DNA of 6,376 nt from Phytoactinopolyspora endophytica. GTDB lineage: Bacteria; Actinomycetota; Actinomycetes; Jiangellales; Jiangellaceae. A program made the translations under genes and the position numbers. Below are positions 1-6,321 of the stretch, one piece after another (the stretch's first letter is position 1; each line of letters opens with the position of its first letter). The DNA is taken from positions 174,644-181,019 of the forward strand of contig NZ_ML142850.1 of the NCBI RefSeq assembly GCF_004138495.1, read 5' to 3'. The notes under the pieces were generated by a model. That model worked only from the letters and a program-made list of their open reading frames with translations. It was not told the origin of the DNA and did no database searches.

Positions 1-318
1 TCTCCTGGCCCACAGTTACGCTCAGCCCGCCTTTGGATGGCTCAAGCGGAACCTCAAGCCAAGAGGACAGCGTTTCGCATCTGTCGAGTACGCCGGCGAC
101 TCACGTCACTCGTCACACCTCAGCGACCGACGTCCCTCGTGACACGTCAGCGTCTGTATGGACGCGTAGTTTGTGGAAGCTTGTGACTGTCTATGATTGG
201 CCCCGACAAGCCGTCAGATTTGTCTGCAGAGAGCATTGTCGCTCTGCAGACTCCTCTCAGCGTCGAGAATCCGCCGCCTGAGCCTGTAAGCGTGCCGACG
301 TTGTCGGTGGCGTGTGGC
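1..318. other. Left flank without a convincing gene
   Basis: This stretch lies upstream of the decayed tnpB gene. A frame on the + strand is open from the left edge to about position 281, and the tnpB frame can be extended back to an ATG at 193. In both, the third codon positions are not G/C-rich as they are in the real genes here, and neither product resembles a known domain. The stretch holds an imperfect direct repeat (listed separately). It may include the left end of the tnpB element, but I cannot place an end because no matching right-end hairpin is clear. Confidence 0.5.
103..152. repeat. Imperfect 23-bp direct repeat, two copies
   Basis: Copy one covers 103-125 and copy two covers 130-152, so the period is 27 bp with a 4-bp gap. 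By eye 20 of 23 positions match; the differences are at positions 6, 12 and 17 of the unit. Both copies begin ACGTC and end TCAGCG. The copies lie outside any convincing gene. They could be a protein-binding pair, part of an element end, or a remnant duplication. The sequence does not decide between these. Confidence 0.55.
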
Positions 319-1709
319 ATGATCCAGATCATGATCGCCTCGAAGCGGCAGGCGCCTCGGCACGGGCCCGGACACCTGGTGGTGGACGGGACCGACAAGA
401 CGTTGTGCCGGAAGGCGACGTTCGCGTTCGACCCGTCTCCTAGTCAGGAGCGAAGGCTGCTGGACCTGCTGGGCGCGTGTTGCGAGGTTTACAACGCCGG
501 TCTGCAGGAGCGCCGCGACGCCTGGAAACTATCGCAGGCCAGCGTGTCGCTGTTCGACCAGTTCAAGCAGGTCAGCGAGTTGCGCAGGGTCCGTGACGAC
601 GTACTCGCCTGGGGCATCCAACCGCTTCGAGGCGCACTACGCAGGCTGGATGAAGCGTTCTCCGCGTTCTACCGCCGCCTGAAGGCGGGGCAAACGCCGG
701 GGTATCCGCGGTTCAAGTCACGCCGCCGGTTCGACACCGCCAGCTGGGACGAACCCCGGTCCTGGAAAGTCGACGGCGGCCAACGCCAGCTGTATATCCA
801 AGGCATCGGCACGTTCCGGCTGCCCAAGCCGGCACGACGTCAGCTGGGCCGCCTGACCGGACGCGGCGGCACCCCGGTGACGCTGACCGTGACCCGCCAT
901 CGTGCCGGAGGAACCAAGGACAATCCGAAGTGGGTGTGGCGGGCCACCGTCGGCTTCACCAGCGTCGCTGCCGTACCCAGTGAGCCGCACGTGGATGCCG
1001 GCTCAGTCGTTGGCGCCGACCGGGGCGTCGCGGTCACGCTGGCCACCTCAGACGGTGGTCTGTATGCGATACCGGAGTGGATACGACATCATCGCGATCG
1101 GATTGTGGCGTGGCAGCAGGAGTAAGCCAGAAAGGTCAGGTACTCCCGTGCATGGCGAGCGTTGAACCGGCGGATCGCCGCCGAGTACCGCAAGCTCTCC
1201 CGTCGGATCGACAATTAGGCCCGCGAGGCGCACGGAAACTGATCACACAGGCCGGGGTGATCGCGCTGGAGAGCCTCGACCTGACCAACATGACCAGATC
1301 GGCGAAAGGAAGTATCGAGAGCCCGGGCCGTAACGTGGCCGCGAAGTCCGGGTTGAACCGCGCGCTGCAGGACGTGGCGCTGGGACGACTAGCGCAATGG
1401 GTGCTCGTCAAAGCGGAAGAAGTTGGACGACGCGCCTGCCTGGTCGACCCCGCGCACACCTCCCAGCGGTGCGCACGCTGCGTCCACACCAGTAGACACA
1501 ACCGACCCTCCCGGGACGAGTTCACCTGCCAGCAGTGCGGGCACACCGCGCATGCCGATCTCAACGCGGCGATCAACATCGCCGAACGCGGACGCGCTTG
1601 CGAAACCGCCTGGCACCAGGCCGGTTCCCCGGCACTGCCCAGGCGTGCGCCACGCATACGACGGCGACGGTCAACGGGCACGGCCGAACCCGAACCAGCG
1701 ACCGCCTAA
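319..1709 (+). pseudogene. tnpB: Decayed TnpB (IS200/IS605/IS1341-type RNA-guided nuclease)
   Basis: TnpB proteins are nucleases of IS200/IS605 and IS607 elements that use an omega-RNA guide and a RuvC fold. The N-terminal part (319-1122) has the family's opening beta-strand and helical region (ATFAFDPSPSQERRLL, then VYNAGLQERRDAW, YPRFKSRRRFD). RuvC-I follows in GADRGVAVTLATSDG, with its Asp codon at 1018-1020. The frame stops at TAA 1123-1125, reopens with family-like sequence (ARKVRYSRAWRALNRRIAAE), then stops again at TAG 1216-1218. Between about 1219 and 1240 the reading frame shifts. The remainder, in the third forward frame, carries VIALESLDLTNM (Glu codon 1269-1271), zinc-finger Cys pairs (1470-1481 and 1527-1538) and HADLNAAINIAERG (Asp codon 1557-1559). 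Thus all three catalytic residues and four Cys survive, but no single frame encodes a whole protein. The start is uncertain: ATG at 319 or 331 fits the family length, with no clear ribosome site. No tnpA or serine recombinase is present. Identity is firm from the motifs; inactivity is inferred. Confidence 0.9.
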
Positions 1710-1741
1710 CATGAGCACAGCAAGACCGGGGCCGGGTCGGC
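1683..1741 (+). other. Possible stem at tnpB 3' end (omega-RNA / right-end candidate)
   Basis: The arms GCCGAACCCG (1683-1692) and CGGGTCGGC (1733-1741) can pair over nine base pairs with one bulged A, enclosing about 40 nt. In this family the omega-RNA normally overlaps the 3' end of tnpB and runs to the right end of the element, so this is the expected place. The long loop, and the ease with which GC-rich DNA forms such stems, make the call weak. I see no conserved element end. Confidence 0.2.
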
Positions 1742-1771
1742 TCCGTGGCCACACCACCGGTGACCGAACGC

Positions 1772-1779
1772 AGAAGGAG
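1772..1779 (+). promoter_or_regulatory. Strong Shine-Dalgarno sequence of yaaA (AGAAGGAG)
   Basis: AGAAGGAG lies 7 nt before an ATT codon at 1787 and 4 nt before an ATC at 1784. No ATG, GTG or TTG lies in the yaaA frame at a usable distance downstream. The in-frame GTG codons at 1745 and 1760 are upstream of this site. It therefore argues for a non-standard initiation codon for the yaaA gene. Confidence 0.6.
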
Positions 1780-1786
1780 CCACATC

Positions 1787-2596
1787 ATTTCCGCGCAGAC
1801 CCTGCTGATACTGCTGCCGCCATCCGAAGGGAAGAGTGCGCCCAGCCGGGGCTCTGTCGTCAACCTTGCAAAGCATTCCTTTCCGGAGCTCTCGGAGACC
1901 CGCCAGACGATCTTGTCCGCACTAGTCGAAGTCTGCCAGCGAGATACCGGCGCCGCAGCGACGGCGCTGGGACTCGGCCCCACTCAGGCCGATGAGATTT
2001 CGCGGAACGCGAGGCTCGCCGATGCACCTGCCGCGCCTGCCCGGAACGTGTACACCGGCGTCCTCTACGACGCGTTGGGGTTACGGAACCTCGAAGGCGC
2101 CGTAGCGCGACGCGCCAGCCGCAGCATCGTCATCACGAGCGGACTATGGGGACTGCTCCGGCCCACCGACCGCATCCCCGCCTACCGGCTCGGCGGCGGA
2201 GTTTCACTTCCCGGCGTCGGCGCGCTCGCGACACGCTGGCGGCCCGCATTGGACGCCGTCGTGCCCGCGCTCGCCGGACAGGGCGCCATCATCGACCTGC
2301 GGTCCACGACATACGAAGCGTTCTGGCGACCGGACCCGGAGCTCGCCCGGCGCACCGCCAAGGTGCGGGTCCTGCACGAGCAGAACGGGAAGCGCACCGT
2401 CATCAGCCACCACAGCAAGGCCACCAAAGGTCACGTCGTCCGCGCCATCCTGGAGTCGGGTGAGTCGCCGCGGACGCCGGTAGACGTCGCCGAGCTGCTC
2501 GCCACCCTGGGGTGGAAGGCCGAACTTACCGAGCCTGCGCGCCCGGCACGACCGTGGACGCTCGACGTCGTCGTCGACCACGTCGCCACACGGTGA
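1787..2596 (+). CDS. yaaA: YaaA-family peroxide stress protein (DUF328), unusual ATT start
   Basis: This is a cytoplasmic protein of the YaaA/DUF328 (UPF0246) family. In E. coli, YaaA lowers intracellular iron during hydrogen peroxide stress and so limits Fenton damage; its biochemical activity is less clear. Family blocks are seen in order (numbered from the ATT start, 269 residues): LLILLPPSEGK at 6-16, NVYTGVLYDALG at 87-98, SGLWGLLRPTDRIPAYRL at 118-135, IDLRSTTYEAFW at 169-180, SHHSKATKGHVVRAIL at 207-222 and LLATLGWKAEL at 237-247. The length is close to the roughly 258 residues of the E. coli protein, and the gene looks intact. Family members usually begin only a residue or two before LLPPSEGK. 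That fits the ATT at 1787, which has AGAAGGAG 7 nt upstream. A conventional call would use GTG 1745 (283 residues) or GTG 1760, both without a ribosome site and with a poorly conserved N-terminus. The gene converges on copA with no spacer. Function is confident; the start is not. Confidence 0.9.
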   Translation: MSAQTLLILLPPSEGKSAPSRGSVVNLAKHSFPELSETRQTILSALVEVCQRDTGAAATALGLGPTQADEISRNARLADAPAAPARNVYTGVLYDALGLRNLEGAVARRASRSIVITSGLWGLLRPTDRIPAYRLGGGVSLPGVGALATRWRPALDAVVPALAGQGAIIDLRSTTYEAFWRPDPELARRTAKVRVLHEQNGKRTVISHHSKATKGHVVRAILESGESPRTPVDVAELLATLGWKAELTEPARPARPWTLDVVVDHVATR

Positions 2597-4969
2597 TCAG
2601 TGATCTTGGTTGGCTGAGGTGAACCGTTGCAGCCGCAGGCTGTTCCCCACCACGCTGACGCTGGAGAACGCCATGGCGGCACCGGCGAGCATCGGGTTCA
2701 GCAGGCCCGCGGCCGCGATCGGAATGGCCAGCGTGTTGTAGCCGAAGGCCCAGGCCAGGTTGGTCTTGATGGTCGAGAGCGTCCGGCGGGACAGCCGGAT
2801 CGCGTCCGCCGCCGCCCGAAGATCTCCGCGGACCAGTGTCAGGTCGCTGGCCTCGATGGCGACGTCGGTCCCGGTGCCCATCGCCAAGCCCAGGTCGGCC
2901 TGCGCGAGCGCCGCGGCGTCGTTCACCCCGTCGCCCACCATCGCCACGACCGCTCCGTCGCCCTGCAGCCGCCGGACCACGTCGACCTTGTCCTTCGGCA
3001 GCACCTCGGCGACGACGTCATCGATGCCGACCTCAGCGGCGACCGAGCGAGCGACCGTCTCGTTGTCGCCAGTCAGCAGAATCGGTTTCAGGCCGAGCGC
3101 ACGGAGCTGGCCGATGGCCTCCTTGCTGGTCGGCTTGATCGCGTCGGCGATGACGAGCACGGCGCGCGCCGCACCGTCCCAGCCCACGGCGATAGCCGTC
3201 TTGCCCTCCCGCTCGGCGACCGCCTTGGCCTCTTTCAGCGCTGGGTCGAGGTGCTGCGCCCAGTCGGCCAGCAGGCTCTCCCGGCCGGCGACGACGGCGT
3301 GCCCGTCGATGATGCCCTGCACGCCCATGCCTTCGACGTTCTCGAACGACTCCGTAGGCGCAAGCTCGCCCACGATCTCGCTCGCGCCGCGGGCGATCGC
3401 CTGTGCGATCGGGTGCTCGGACGCGTTCTCCAACGCTCCGGCCAACCGCAGCGCCTCGTCCTTGTCCGTGCCATCGCTGACGACGACGTCGACGAGTGTC
3501 ATCTGCCCGGTGGTGACCGTGCCCGTCTTGTCGAGCACGATGGTGTCGACCTTCCGGGTGGACTCCAGCACCTCCGGGCCCTTGATCAGCACGCCGATCT
3601 GGGCGCCACGGCCGGTGCCCACCATCAGGGCCAGCGGCGTCGCCAGACCCAGCGCGCACGGGCACGCGATGATCAGCACCGCGACGGCCGCGGTGAAGGC
3701 GGCGGCAGGCGGGTCGCCGGTGCCGAGCCAGAAGCCGAGTGCCGCCACGGCGATCGCGATCGCGATCGGCACGAAGACGCCGGCGACCCGGTCCGCCAGC
3801 CGCTGCACGGCCGCTTTCCCCGTCTGCGCATCCTCGACCAGCTTGGCCATCTGTGCCAGCTGCGTGTCGTTGCCGATCCGAGTCGCCCGGACGACGAGCC
3901 GTCCGCCCGCGTTCACGGTCGCGCCGACGACGCGGTCCCCCAGGCCGACCTCGACCGGCACGGACTCGCCGGTCAGCATGCTCTCGTCCACCGCCGACGA
4001 ACCCTCGACGATGACCCCGTCGGTGGCGATCTTCTCGCCCGGCCGGACCACGAACGCGTCGTCGACCGCGAGCTCCGCCGCCGGTATTCGGACCTCACGC
4101 CCGTCCCGTAGCAGGGACACTTCCTTGGCACCGAGCTCGAGCAAGGCGCGCAGCGCGGCGCCGGCCCGTCGCTTGGATCGGGCCTCGAAGTAGCGCCCCA
4201 ACAGGATGAAGGTGATCACGCCGGTGGCGACTTCGAGATAGATGTTCGATGAGCCGTCCATCCGCGCGATGGTCAGCTCGAAGGGATGGGTCATCCCGGG
4301 CTCACCCGCGGTCCCGAAGAACAGCGCGTACAGGGACCACAGCATGGCCGCGGTGGTGCCCATCGAGATGAGCGTGTCCATGGTCGCCGCGCCGTGTTTC
4401 AGGTTGGTCCACGCTGCGCGGTGGAACGGCAGGCCCGCCCACACGACCACCGGAGCAGCCAGTGTGAGACTCAGCCATTGCCAGTAGTCGAACTGCAGGG
4501 CCGAGAACATCGCCAGCGCGATGACCGGCGCGGAGAGGATTGCGCTGATGATCACCCGGCTGCGCAGCGACTGAAGCTCGCGGCCGTGCTCGTCCTCGCC
4601 GTGCGCGCTGTGCTCACCGTCCGCGGGGCGCTCGCCGTCCACGTGGTGCTCGCCGCCCGCTCTGATCGCTTCGCCCCGCGCGGCCTCAGGCTTCGGGGGA
4701 AGACTGGCCTGGTAACCCGTCTGTTCCACGACCGCGATCAGGTCCTCAGGCGCGAGGTCGCCGGCGTACTCGACCTTGGCCTTCTCCGTGGCGAAGTTCA
4801 CCGACGCCGTGACACCGTCGACCTTGTTCAGCTTCTTCTCGATCCGCGCCGCGCAGGAGGCACAGGTCATGCCACCGATCGTGAGCTCGACCTGAGATGC
4901 CGGCGCGACGCCGTTCGACCCGGCAGCGTCGGGCGCGGTCGCTTCCTCGTTCTGCGTGCCTGTCGTCAT
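2597..4969 (-). CDS. copA: Copper(I)-exporting P1B-type ATPase CopA
   Basis: This inner-membrane pump uses ATP to move Cu(I) out of the cytoplasm. Numbered from the ATG at 4969 (790 residues), it has one N-terminal HMA metal-binding domain with GMTCASC at 33-39. A His/Glu/Gly-rich linker follows at about 104-130, then the P-type core: actuator TGES at 333-336, transmembrane CPC at 436-438, phosphorylation site DKTGT with Asp480, nucleotide-binding SEHP at 517-520, TGDN at 633-636 and hinge GDGVND at 679-684. The Cu(I)-selecting residues of the P1B-1 subgroup are present: Tyr744-Asn745 in transmembrane helix 7, and Met766 with Ser769-Ser770 in helix 8. Eight membrane helices are expected and hydrophobic stretches fit this. 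ATG 4969 is preferred over the adjacent TTG at 4972, because GGAGAG at 4974-4979 would be only about 1 nt from TTG. The gene lies 21 bp downstream of the exported His/Asp-rich protein gene and almost certainly shares its copper-responsive promoter. It appears complete. Confidence 0.97.
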   Translation of the reverse strand: MTTGTQNEEATAPDAAGSNGVAPASQVELTIGGMTCASCAARIEKKLNKVDGVTASVNFATEKAKVEYAGDLAPEDLIAVVEQTGYQASLPPKPEAARGEAIRAGGEHHVDGERPADGEHSAHGEDEHGRELQSLRSRVIISAILSAPVIALAMFSALQFDYWQWLSLTLAAPVVVWAGLPFHRAAWTNLKHGAATMDTLISMGTTAAMLWSLYALFFGTAGEPGMTHPFELTIARMDGSSNIYLEVATGVITFILLGRYFEARSKRRAGAALRALLELGAKEVSLLRDGREVRIPAAELAVDDAFVVRPGEKIATDGVIVEGSSAVDESMLTGESVPVEVGLGDRVVGATVNAGGRLVVRATRIGNDTQLAQMAKLVEDAQTGKAAVQRLADRVAGVFVPIAIAIAVAALGFWLGTGDPPAAAFTAAVAVLIIACPCALGLATPLALMVGTGRGAQIGVLIKGPEVLESTRKVDTIVLDKTGTVTTGQMTLVDVVVSDGTDKDEALRLAGALENASEHPIAQAIARGASEIVGELAPTESFENVEGMGVQGIIDGHAVVAGRESLLADWAQHLDPALKEAKAVAEREGKTAIAVGWDGAARAVLVIADAIKPTSKEAIGQLRALGLKPILLTGDNETVARSVAAEVGIDDVVAEVLPKDKVDVVRRLQGDGAVVAMVGDGVNDAAALAQADLGLAMGTGTDVAIEASDLTLVRGDLRAAADAIRLSRRTLSTIKTNLAWAFGYNTLAIPIAAAGLLNPMLAGAAMAFSSVSVVGNSLRLQRFTSANQDH

Positions 4970-4973
4970 CAAT

Positions 4974-4979
4974 CTCTCC
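4974..4979 (-). promoter_or_regulatory. Ribosome binding site of copA
   Basis: On the minus strand this reads GGAGAG, 4 nt before ATG 4969. It sits within the 21-bp gap after the upstream gene's stop codon (4991-4993). This supports translation from an operon transcript and selects ATG 4969 rather than TTG 4972. Confidence 0.6.
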
Positions 4980-4990
4980 GTGTGGATCTG

Positions 4991-6103
4991 TCAGTGGTCG
5001 GAGTGCGTGTCATCGCGGTCGTGTCCGTCGCCTGCGTCGCCATCGGCGTCCTCATCCAGACCGTCGTCTCCGTCGCCATCGGCGTCCGCACCCGAACCGT
5101 CGTCTCCGTCGCCATCGGTGTCCGCACCTGGATCGTCGTCGCCGCCGCCATCCGCGGCCGTCAAGGTGAACTCGGCTGTGTGGACCTGGCCATCGATCTG
5201 GAAGTCGAGGAACAGCCGGTAAGTCCCGGCGGTGGGTGTCTCTACCGCGAACCTGACCTCAGGCCCGGGCGTGGTGACCCCGTCGCCGGGATCGCCTTCC
5301 GGATGCACGTGCAGGTAAGCCAGGTCGCCAGAGCGCAAAGCCACCAGGTGACCGTAGGCCCCGAGATATGGCTCGAGGTCCGTGACGGGCTCGCCGTCCC
5401 GCTCGACAGTGGCGGTGACCTCCGCGCTCTCACCGGCGACGAGCCTCCCCGCCAGCGTGACCGTGTAGCCGTCGACGTCGGCAACACGAGAGTCCGCGGA
5501 CAGCGGTTCGGGCGTGTGGTCCCCGCCGACCTCGAACGTGCGAGCGAGCGTGAGACCTTGGCCGAGCGCCGTCGGCTCGAAGTCGGCGAACACCTTGTAC
5601 GTGCCGGCACTCGCCCACTCCCAGTCGATCGACCACGTGCCGTCGTCGTCGAGGGTGGGATGGACATGGCGGTAGCCGGTGGTGTCGGACCGCACCACGA
5701 TCAGGTGCAGATCCTTCTCGTGAGACTCGGTGAACTCAGTCACCGGCTCACCGTCCGGTCCGGTGATGCTGAAGCTCAGCGTCCCCTGCTCATCCGTCGA
5801 CTCGGGCGCGGTGATCGCCGAGAGCGTGTATCCACCCTCCGAGACCTGCAGGCCGGCCGGAAGCTCCGTGCCCGCCTCGCCCGAACCATGACCACCCGCG
5901 TCGCCGGAACCGTGTCCATCCGCGTCGCCCGAACCATGACTATCCGTATCCGCGTCGTCGGAGCTGTCATGGCCTGTGTCGTGCGTGGACAGCTCCTCAT
6001 TCCGATCGATAGGGCTTCCGGTCAGGCTCCCGATGCCCAATGCCCCGGCGAACGTCACCCCGAGCACTCCGCCATACGCAGTGATCTTGATCGGTGTCTT
6101 CAT
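4991..6103 (-). CDS. Exported His/Asp-rich protein with duplicated HVHP domain, copper operon
   Basis: I do not recognise this family by name. Numbered from ATG 6103 (370 residues), a hydrophobic stretch at about 8-29 looks like a signal peptide or N-terminal anchor; there is no lipobox. Residues 38-80 are a low-complexity His/Asp/Gly linker with HGSG units at 56, 64 and 72. Two homologous beta-rich domains follow, about 91-176 and 212-315. They share DGEPVT (117, 236), HLxxxRS (133, 252), HVHP (146, 265), AGTY (166, 292) and a DF pair (174, 300). The tail, 318-370, is about 43% Asp with DGDGDDG repeats and ends in a His-containing segment. The mature part has no Cys and no Met, so metal binding, if any, must use His and acidic residues, as expected for Cu(II) rather than Cu(I). 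It is the first gene of the operon with copA, so a periplasmic or cell-surface copper buffer is a reasonable inference. GGGAAG lies 8 nt before the ATG; a GTG at 6106 is the alternative start. Confidence 0.85.
   Translation of the reverse strand: MKTPIKITAYGGVLGVTFAGALGIGSLTGSPIDRNEELSTHDTGHDSSDDADTDSHGSGDADGHGSGDAGGHGSGEAGTELPAGLQVSEGGYTLSAITAPESTDEQGTLSFSITGPDGEPVTEFTESHEKDLHLIVVRSDTTGYRHVHPTLDDDGTWSIDWEWASAGTYKVFADFEPTALGQGLTLARTFEVGGDHTPEPLSADSRVADVDGYTVTLAGRLVAGESAEVTATVERDGEPVTDLEPYLGAYGHLVALRSGDLAYLHVHPEGDPGDGVTTPGPEVRFAVETPTAGTYRLFLDFQIDGQVHTAEFTLTAADGGGDDDPGADTDGDGDDGSGADADGDGDDGLDEDADGDAGDGHDRDDTHSDH
5057..5128 (-). repeat. 36-bp tandem repeat encoding the acidic tail
   Basis: There are two adjacent 36-bp units, 5057-5092 and 5093-5128, identical at 33 of 36 positions by eye. 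A partial third copy is visible at about 5034-5056. On the minus strand each unit encodes 12 residues: GADTDGDGDDGS and GADADGDGDDGL. The DxDxDG pattern recalls calcium-binding loops, but no complete known domain such as dockerin or EF-hand can be assigned. The near identity suggests recent expansion by slippage or unequal recombination. Confidence 0.8.
5883..5940 (-). repeat. 24-bp tandem repeat encoding HGSG(D/E)A units
   Basis: The units are 5883-5906 and 5907-5930, with a partial third beginning at 5931. Each encodes eight residues of the type HGSG(D/E)A plus two more, placing a His every eight residues near the N-terminus of the exported protein (His56, His64, His72). The period keeps the reading frame. 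The likely role is a flexible linker, or a weak His-based metal-binding stretch, between the membrane segment and the folded domains. Confidence 0.75.
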
Positions 6104-6111
6104 CACGGTTA

Positions 6112-6117
6112 CTTCCC
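6112..6117 (-). promoter_or_regulatory. Ribosome binding site of the exported protein gene
   Basis: On the minus strand this is GGGAAG, 8 nt before ATG 6103 and 5 nt before GTG 6106. Either start is possible; the ATG has the more usual codon, and the choice changes the protein by only one residue. Confidence 0.5.
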
Positions 6118-6137
6118 ACTCTGACGCCGGCCGTTGA

Positions 6138-6160
6138 CAGACGTTACCTTCGCCCGTCTG
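6138..6160 (-). other. Small hairpin in the operon leader
   Basis: The arms CAGACG (6138-6143) and CGTCTG (6155-6160) can pair over six bases with an 11-nt loop, within the roughly 98-nt leader expected from the predicted promoter. Its role, if any, is unknown; it is too short to call a riboswitch or terminator. Confidence 0.25.
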
Positions 6161-6175
6161 CAGGACGATAACCCG

Positions 6176-6190
6176 TACCTAGCAGGGGTA
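6176..6190 (-). promoter_or_regulatory. Second, degenerate CsoR-like operator half-site
   Basis: TACCTAGCAGGGGTA on the + strand has the same 15-bp length and outer bases as the main operator at 6212-6226. It keeps one perfect GGGGTA half, but the other half is degraded to TACCTA. Its centre is 36 bp from that of the main site, and it lies just downstream of the predicted transcription start. It could be a weaker repressor site or a chance match. Confidence 0.4.
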
Positions 6191-6207
6191 TATTCCATGT
6201 CGCAAAA

Positions 6208-6237
6208 ACCATACCCCTAGGGGGTAGTAAATCGCAA
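6208..6237 (-). promoter_or_regulatory. Predicted promoter of the copper operon
   Basis: On the minus strand, TTGCGA (6232-6237) serves as the -35 box and TATGGT (6208-6213, matching the actinobacterial TAnnnT form) as the -10 box, 18 bp apart. Transcription would begin near 6201 and run through the exported-protein gene into copA. The operator at 6212-6226 fills most of the spacer, so a bound repressor would block RNA polymerase. The assignment is by eye only. Confidence 0.6.
6212..6226. promoter_or_regulatory. CsoR-like copper operator
   Basis: TACCCCTAGGGGGTA consists of TACCCC and its exact reverse complement GGGGTA around a TAG spacer. G-tract pseudo-palindromes of this shape are the known operators of the Cu(I)-responsive repressor CsoR, for example at copZA in Bacillus subtilis and at copper genes of actinobacteria. 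The position between the -35 and -10 boxes of a promoter driving copA fits repression lifted by Cu(I). Related regulators of the same fold (RcnR, CstR) bind similar sites, but the copA context favours CsoR. No csoR gene is in the window. Confidence 0.75.
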
Positions 6238-6277
6238 CTAGTCTAAGCCCGTGAGGCCGATCACGCGGACAGCCGGA

Positions 6278-6321
6278 TCTACCGACATCGTCCAGGCCAT
6301 AGCTCAGACAATGTCGGTAGA
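6278..6321. repeat. Imperfect 15-bp inverted repeat upstream of the copper promoter
   Basis: The arms TCTACCGACATCGTC (6278-6292) and GACAATGTCGGTAGA (6307-6321) are complementary at 14 of 15 positions around a 14-nt loop. A frame on the minus strand entering from the right edge would stop inside the loop (6304-6306), so the hairpin could end transcription of a gene beyond the window, although no T-run follows. It could also be an element terminus or a regulator site. A + strand frame from GTG 6251 stays open to the right edge (42 codons), but its third positions are less G/C-biased than the real genes and I do not call it. Confidence 0.6.

Noticed and set aside
193..318. N-terminal extension of TnpB back to ATG 193
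   Set aside because: The added 42 residues have no counterpart in the family, and the third codon positions lack the G/C bias of the rest.
319..332. Palindrome ATGATCCAGATCAT at the presumed tnpB start
   Set aside because: It is a short six-base-arm palindrome with no second copy or promoter context, so chance is adequate.
319..1709. The tnpB remnant as a domesticated nuclease-dead TnpB-like repressor
   Set aside because: Such proteins lose RuvC residues but keep an intact frame. Here the opposite is seen: the catalytic residues remain and the frame is broken.
2627..4193. Two long + strand open frames (477 and 494 codons) across copA
   Set aside because: Both are shadow frames of copA with skewed composition (Arg/Asp/His-rich or Ser/Ala/Thr-rich) and no recognisable domain.
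4286..6124. A 612-codon open frame on the + strand, antisense to the copper operon
   Set aside because: It is a by-product of strong G/C bias at the third codon positions of the two minus-strand genes. Its translation is Arg/Val-rich, matches no family, and the opposite strand has clear CopA motifs.
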